DNA from: Bos javanicus
Taxonomy: Eukaryota > Chordata > Mammalia > Artiodactyla > Bovidae
NCBI RefSeq assembly: GCF_032452875.1
Contig: NC_083868.1
Coordinates: 38,730,537 to 38,794,536, forward strand
Length of the DNA: 64,000 bases
Reading direction: 5' to 3'
Shown here: in pieces, positions 59,462 through 64,000 of the stretch
Layout of the letters: each line of letters begins with the position of its first letter
Numbering within the stretch: position 1 is the stretch's first letter
Program-made: the position numbers and the translations under genes
The notes under the pieces: generated by a model
Seen by the model: only the letters and a program-made list of their open reading frames with translations
Database searches by the model: none
Told to the model about the DNA's origin: nothing

Positions 59462-59733
59462 TGCTGCTGCTAAGTCGCTTCAGTTGTGTCCGACTCTGTG
59501 CGACCCCATAGATGGCAGCCAACTAGGGTCCCCCGTCCCTGGGATTCTCCAGGCAAGAATACTGGAGTGGGTTGCCATTTCCTTTTCCAATGCATGAAAG
59601 TGAAAAGTGAAAGTGAAGTCACTCAGTCATGTCTGACTCTTAGTGACCCCATGGACTGCAGCCTACCAGGCTCCTCCATCCATGGGATTTTCCAGGCAAG
59701 AGTACTGGAGTGGGGTGCCATTGCCTTCCTCCT
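59462..59733 (-). mobile_element. BovA2 SINE
   Basis: Reverse BovA2 with a short (TGC)n at the left and two complete monomers. Confidence 0.93.
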
Positions 59734-59931
59734 GGACTCTACTCACTTCCTTGGAATCCAACTTGATGCCTTTTCTGAGGCTTTAACTCTGGATCCAGAG
59801 ATAATCAAACAAATGTTTGGTTAAATGCATTTATTTTGTCAACAACAACAAAACAATTAACTATCTACTCTGTACGAGTCATTGTTTCTGATGCTTGGCT
59901 TACATCAGTGAACAAAATAGAAAAAAAAGAA

Positions 59932-59962
<31 letters not shown>
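59932..59962. repeat. (AT)n microsatellite
   Basis: About 15 AT units with one G interruption. Confidence 0.9.
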
Positions 59963-60147
59963 CCCTTATAGAACTTACATTTCTTTTCATGAGATTTCAT
60001 TTATTTTTAACACTGAAATATATATACAGCTCAAGTTATACAGATACAGTAGCATGATCCTAGTAGAGAAAGCCATGGTTCCCCATGCATTTGCAAATGC
60101 TATGCCCACAATCCGGTATCAATTATATATCATCATAGCAATGCCTT

Positions 60148-60420
60148 CAGAGAAGGCAGTGGCACCCCACTCCAGTACTCTTGCCTGGAAAATCCCATAG
60201 ACGGAGGAGCCTGGTAGGCTGCAGTCCATGGGGTCACTAAGAGTCAGACATGACTGAGCGACTTCACTTTCACTTTTCACTTTCATGCATTGGAGAAGGA
60301 AATGGCAACCCACTCCAGTATTCTTGCCTGGAGAATCCCAGGGACGGGGGAGCCTGGTGGGCTGCCATCTATGGGGTCGCACAGAGTCGGACACGACTGA
60401 AGTGACTTAGCAGCAGCAGC
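60148..60420 (+). mobile_element. BovA2 SINE, full length
   Basis: Two monomers with (AGC)n tail; perfect target duplications 'agcaatgcctt' at 60137-60147 and 60421-60431. Very close to consensus, so a recent insertion. Confidence 0.96.
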
Positions 60421-60431
60421 AGCAGCAATGC

Positions 60432-60962
60432 CTTATAACTGTGGGTAAACCATCTCAAGTTTAGTGGCTCAAAACAATAAACTACTTTATTGCTCATGCG
60501 TCTAAGTCACCTAGATTGTTCTGCTGATCGTATTAAGCTCAACTGATCTCAGCTGGACTGGCTCACACATCTGTGGAAACCTGGCAGATCAGCTAGAGGC
60601 CTCCTCATCTCGAATGGCCTTATTCGTGTGTGTTTGTGTGCTGTTTGCTAGTTGAGGTGATGGAGGTGACTAAGCCAGATATATCTCACAACCTAGCCAT
60701 CTAATTCAAACTTGTTCACATGCTGGTGGCAAGGTTCCAAGGGAGAGAGCTGAAGAGATCAAAGTCTTGAAACCTAAGCTCACATCTGGTGTGTGGACTC
60801 TTTTGGCTCTTCCTGTTGATCAAAGCAAGCTGTAAGGTCAGTCTAGATTCAGGGGGTAGAGAAAGTGTTCTACCTTTGTAAGGGAGGAGCTGAGCATGCT
60901 GTACAGGGAATGAACAGGGGCTGAGGAGTTGGGGACATTTTGGCAATCAATCTACCACTATT
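60432..60962. mobile_element. Ancient LTR/MER-type repeat relic
   Basis: 'agtttagtggctcaaaacaa', 'ctcagctggactggctcac', 'aaagcaagctgtaaggtcag' and the end 'caatctaccac' follow an old mammalian repeat of the same general type as 57640-58095. Confidence 0.45.
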
Positions 60963-61126
60963 TCAGAGAAGGCAGTGGCGACCCACTCTGGTGTTCTTGC
61001 CTGGAGAATCCCATGGATGGAGGAGCCTGGTAGGCTATAGTCCATGGGGTCTTGAAGAGTCGGACACAACTGAATAGCTTCACTTTCACTTATCACTTTC
61101 ATGCACTGGAGAAGGAAATGGCAACC

Positions 61127-61230
61127 TGCCAGGGTCCAGCCCCAGCAGGATCCAGGGGTACCCTCGGGAGGGATGGCGTTGGCGAATGAATGACACGGGG
61201 AGGCCAAGCTTCGGTGAGCGAGACCCATTC
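61127..61230 (-). mobile_element. LTR-like end segment
   Basis: About 104 bp, GC- and CpG-richer than its surroundings, beginning 'tgccagggtccagccccagc' on the + strand and so ending CA on the - strand. Style and composition resemble the 3' end of a ruminant class II endogenous retroviral LTR; the family is not identified. Non-coding relic. Confidence 0.5.
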
Positions 61231-61231
61231 G

Positions 61232-61461
61232 CCCCAGTTACAGGGATTGAGGTTGCCAGATGTACAGTGGTAGACCAATGTCGACTTAGGTCTGGGCTTC
61301 CTTCCTGTGAGATGAAGATAGAAGTCATAGATGATGGCAGGGGCCCGGTGACTGACAGCATTCCAGTAATGGGTTGTGATGTTGTTGGTTGTGAAGTCAG
61401 CATTTGGCCTCCTGAAAGCTCTCTCAAATGGGATTTTTTCAAAGGTTGCCAAGACTTGGAG
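61232..61461 (-). pseudogene. FAR1: FAR1 fragment, permuted
   Basis: FAR1 is the peroxisomal fatty acyl-CoA reductase that makes fatty alcohols for ether lipids. The - strand reads '[18 protein letters not shown]', '...[17 protein letters not shown]' and 'LTGRKPR' (61461-61291), then directly '[20 protein letters not shown]' (61290-61232). In the normal protein the second stretch comes first and runs almost directly into 'QVLATFEK'. The two pieces therefore cover nearly one complete circle of about 230 bp with only a few residues missing. The join stays in frame. No initiator or other FAR1 sequence is present. Identified from memory of the human protein. Confidence 0.8.
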
Positions 61462-61471
61462 TTCATTCTGT

Positions 61472-61690
61472 AACTGCTTGGGAAAAAACCTTGAGCTAGT
61501 CTTTCCAGTCGTTTTCCATGTTCCGGGGGTATTGCATACCAATTTAGTGACTTTCCCATAGCCAATCCATCTGACAGTAGCAAAATTTGTAGATTCTTCA
61601 CAGTTGAAACCATGATTAAAACCAGCATGGTAGCCATATGGGAACGTGATCATAAATTCTCCAGCTTCCTGGGTGATCTTGTCAAAGGGA
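61472..61690 (-). pseudogene. KDM4C: KDM4C fragment, permuted
   Basis: KDM4C is a JmjC-domain histone lysine demethylase (H3K9/K36). The - strand reads '[20 protein letters not shown]', '[10 protein letters not shown]', '...[16 protein letters not shown]' (61690-61542), which holds the distal iron-binding histidine region of JmjC. It then jumps to '[20 protein letters not shown]' (61541-61472), which in the normal protein lies upstream. The second piece is in another frame. 'ATVRW' and 'YGKVxKL' favour KDM4C over KDM4A. Non-functional scrap; exon edges unverified. Confidence 0.75.
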
Positions 61691-61821
61691 TTCTTTATTC
61701 TGCAGGATAACGCTATGGTACTTAGTTGTTCGTGGCTGGTCTGCCAACATCTCCAAGTGAAGTTTCACCAGGCAGGTGCCCATCCGCTCAGACACCAGCA
61801 CATCCACCTTCTTCAGCAGCA
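61685..61821 (-). pseudogene. PRMT2: PRMT2 fragment, permuted
   Basis: PRMT2 is a nuclear protein arginine methyltransferase. The - strand reads 'KVDVLVSERMGTCL' (61821-61769) and then '[20 protein letters not shown]' with 'LQNKESL' (61768-61685). In the normal protein the second stretch precedes the methyltransferase motif I region and the first stretch lies further on, so the order is reversed. The join to KDM4C shows shared bases (about TCCCTT), as expected for template switching. Identified from memory; Trp to Arg and other changes show decay. Confidence 0.7.
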
Positions 61822-62089
61822 GCAACCCACTCCATTATTCTTGCCTGGAGAATCCTAGGGACAGAGGAGCCTGGTGGGCTGCCATCTATGGGGTCGCACA
61901 GAGTCAGACACGACTGAAGTGACTTAGCAGCAACAGCAGCTACCACTGTTTCTATCTCTGCAGATTCAGCATCTGATAGAATGAATGCTTATACAGAGAT
62001 TTTTGCTTGTCAATTATTTTACACAGTTATCTTATTTCTGTATATATTTCATAACTACTGTGATGCATAAGATGAAAAGATAAACATCT

Positions 62090-62210
62090 AGGTTTCTGTG
62101 AGCTCCTTGAAGACAAGGCACACACTTAATTCATCGCCTCATCTCCATGGCACATAGCACAGCACACTGTACAGAACAGACTATCAGAAACATTTGCTGA
62201 ATCAAGTGTT
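62090..62210 (+). mobile_element. L2 LINE 3' end
   Basis: 'gtgagctccttgaagacaag', 'tccatggcacatagcacagc' and 'agaaacatttgctgaatcaa' follow the L2 3' terminal order. Confidence 0.7.
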
Positions 62211-63446
62211 ACTCGCTGATTCGTTTACATGAATCTGCAATAAAGAGCAGAGAGCAGTGTCGTGTTGAGATGTTCTTTTACATCTATTTGGCTTAGAAGG
62301 AACATGAATACGCTGTAACTTAAAGTGCTTTCCCTGTATTATTTGGATAGCTGATTTACTTCCCTGTTTGATGGAGAAAAGAGTTGAAATACATTAAACT
62401 TGACTCACTAACCGCTACCTGGTGATTCTGAGAAGATATAAGAATTGATTTCTTTCAGATAGTTAAAATGCTGGCTTTAGAAAAACAAACGAAACCGGAT
62501 CTACCAGGAAGGGAAGTAGAAGAGGCCAGAGGTGCTGTCCTATGCCCAGTCAAGTTAAACTAGCCCAGTTAACCCATTTAATCCTATGCTGGGGAGAAGA
62601 TTGAAAGGGTGGTAAAAAAAAAACAAAAACAAACTATCAAACACTTGCCTTAGGCGAACCAAGTTAAGCACGTTAATAAAGGGTGAAACAAATCTTTCAG
62701 AAAAGCATGTAAAATCGTTTCAGGAGGCCTTAACTATCTGGACATAAGCTCCAGATTAAGAGGTAAAGTAGAGGTAAAGTATAAAGACCAGCTATTTTCA
62801 CTCATAGAATTTGAGAGAATGTTACTGCTAGAAAACTCCAATATTAATAAAGGAGTTTTTTTAAAACTCATATTTTCCAGGGATATTTTATTTAAATATA
62901 TTCACTGAGAAGATGAAAAACAGAAAAGAAAAAAAGAGGAAAGCTTTTCAGCTGTATTTCCTTTTTGCATTTGTAAATGTAATTCTGTCAACTTTGAAGA
63001 GTTGGAAGGAAATGAGATAGATATGTATGTTTTAAAAAAGTAACCTCAGAAAAATTGGAGAGATGAGGAATTTTAGTTAGATTTTAGATTAAAGAAATTC
63101 TCTTTTTTAAGGATAGGGTGTATTTTCTCATATTCTCTTCGCTTTATAAGGAAAGATATGGATTGTTTAAATTAAATTTGAATGTTAAGACTTTGTTTTA
63201 AATGAAACAAACACCAAGAAATATTAAAAAAAAAGAGGTTAGAATCTCTAACAAGGGTAGTATAATTACTACAGTTTTAATTTAATCATAATAATCTATA
63301 GCATAAATGGAATAATGTGATAATATTGCTGTATACAATTGTTTTCAAAGAAGTTCACTTTCTTTTTTTAATAGCATGTGCAGTCAGCCTTAGCTCTTAC
63401 AACTGCAACTTTGTGTTTTGCTCAAGCAGTCCAGATGTTATTACAT
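62211..63446. other. Intergenic, nothing recognised
   Basis: About 1.2 kb of AT-rich sequence without a recognised repeat or gene. Confidence 0.45.
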
Positions 63447-64000
63447 TCAGTTCAGTTCAGTTCAGTTGCTCAGTTGTGTCCGACTCTTTGCAACCCCATA
63501 AACCACAGCACACCAGGCATCCCTGTCCATCACCAACTCCCGGAGTCCGCCCAAACCCATGTCCATCGAGTCGGTGATGCCAACCAGCCATCTCATCCTC
63601 TGTCATCCCCTTCTCCTCCTGCCCTCAATCTTTCCCAGCATCAGGGTCTTTTCAAATGAGTCAGCTCTTTGCATCAGGTGGCCAAACTATTGGAGTTTCA
63701 GCTTCAACATCAGTCCTTCCAATGAACACCCAGGACTGATCTCCTTCAGAATGGACTGGTTGGATCTCCTTGCAGTCCAAGGGACTCTCAAGAGTCTTCT
63801 CCAACACCACAGTTCAAAAGCATCAATTCTTCGGTGCTCAGCTTTCTTTATAGTTCAACTCTCACATCCATACATGACTACTGGATAAACCATAGCCTTG
63901 ACTACACAGACCTTTGTTGGCAAAGTAATGTCTCTGCTTTTCAATATGCCATCTAGGTTGGTCATAATTTGCCTTCCAAGAAGCAAGACTCTTAATTTCA
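63447..64000 (-). mobile_element. BovB LINE, runs off window
   Basis: Reverse BovB 3' end starting with a three- to four-unit (TTCAG)n and continuing to the window edge, where it would extend into the RT domain. Confidence 0.93.

Larger units (their letters stand above)
61127..61821 (-). mobile_element. Chimeric retrocopy insertion of three permuted gene pieces
   Basis: 695 bp beginning TG and ending CA, flanked by perfect 6-bp duplications 'gcaacc' (61121-61126 and 61822-61827). On the - strand the order is PRMT2 (late piece, early piece), KDM4C (late, early), FAR1 (late, early), then an LTR-like end. Intron-free junctions between distant coding pieces indicate RNA templates. Lack of a poly-A tail argues against ordinary L1 retroposition. 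The LTR-like end, TG/CA termini and 6-bp duplication point towards a retrovirus-like copying and integration route, but only one LTR end is seen. A 184-codon open frame (61099-61653, -) crosses several joins by chance or otherwise. Confidence 0.85.
60965..61939 (+). mobile_element. BovA2 SINE split by a chimeric insertion
   Basis: The left piece (60965-61126) and right piece (61822-61939) make one BovA2 when joined. Its own target duplications are 'ctaccactatttc' (60952-60964) and 'ctaccactgtttc' (61940-61952). The insertion interrupts the second monomer at 'gcaacc', which is duplicated on both sides, so the insertion is younger than the SINE. Confidence 0.95.

Overview
This window is nuclear DNA from a bovid ruminant. 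The evidence is the repeat content: many BovB (RTE-type) LINEs, the Bov-tA and BovA2 SINEs assembled from BovB and a tRNA-Glu-like head, cetartiodactyl CHR SINEs and young ruminant L1 copies. Older mammalian repeats (MIR, L2, MLT1, hAT and Tigger relics) fill much of the rest. It is not bacterial or viral, so there are no operons, ribosome binding sites or CRISPR arrays. I cannot tell cattle from its close relatives by eye.

Only one host coding exon is recognised with confidence: the terminal coding exon of NSUN3 (mitochondrial tRNA-Met cytosine-5 methyltransferase) at 5376-5646 on the + strand. Everything before it is the last NSUN3 intron. What follows is 3'UTR and then intergenic DNA; in other mammals the region downstream of NSUN3 is a gene desert reaching towards EPHA6.

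Layout: 1-5375 NSUN3 intron (BovA2, an old L1 carrying a deleted BovB, a tail-to-tail Bov-tA pair, a BovB); 5376-7488 terminal exon, 3'UTR and downstream DNA; 7489-25847 intergenic DNA with old repeats, a solo LTR inside an L2 and an ancient L1-like/Tx1-like relic; 25848-32795 a four-element nest (old L1 containing a near full-length BovB, which holds a young L1 and an antisense BovB); 32931-46455 mixed repeats plus a repeat-poor island at about 40.8-42.9 kb; 47160-52112 a rearranged old L1 with three ruminant insertions; 52125-64000 MIR, L2, BovB and BovA2.

The most unusual object is a 695-bp insertion at 61127-61821 inside a BovA2 SINE. It has a perfect 6-bp target duplication and TG...CA ends. 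On the - strand it is a mosaic of coding sequence that I recognise as PRMT2, KDM4C and FAR1, followed by LTR-like sequence. In each of the three genes the pieces are in back-to-front order, as expected if circular (back-spliced) RNAs had been copied, or if the copying enzyme jumped back along each mRNA. A second unusual signal is a 610-bp block shared at about 99% by two antisense BovB copies that are only about 93-94% alike on either side, which points to gene conversion across an inverted repeat. All family names come from remembered consensus patterns, not database searches, and repeat edges are good to roughly 5-30 bases except where target duplications fix them.
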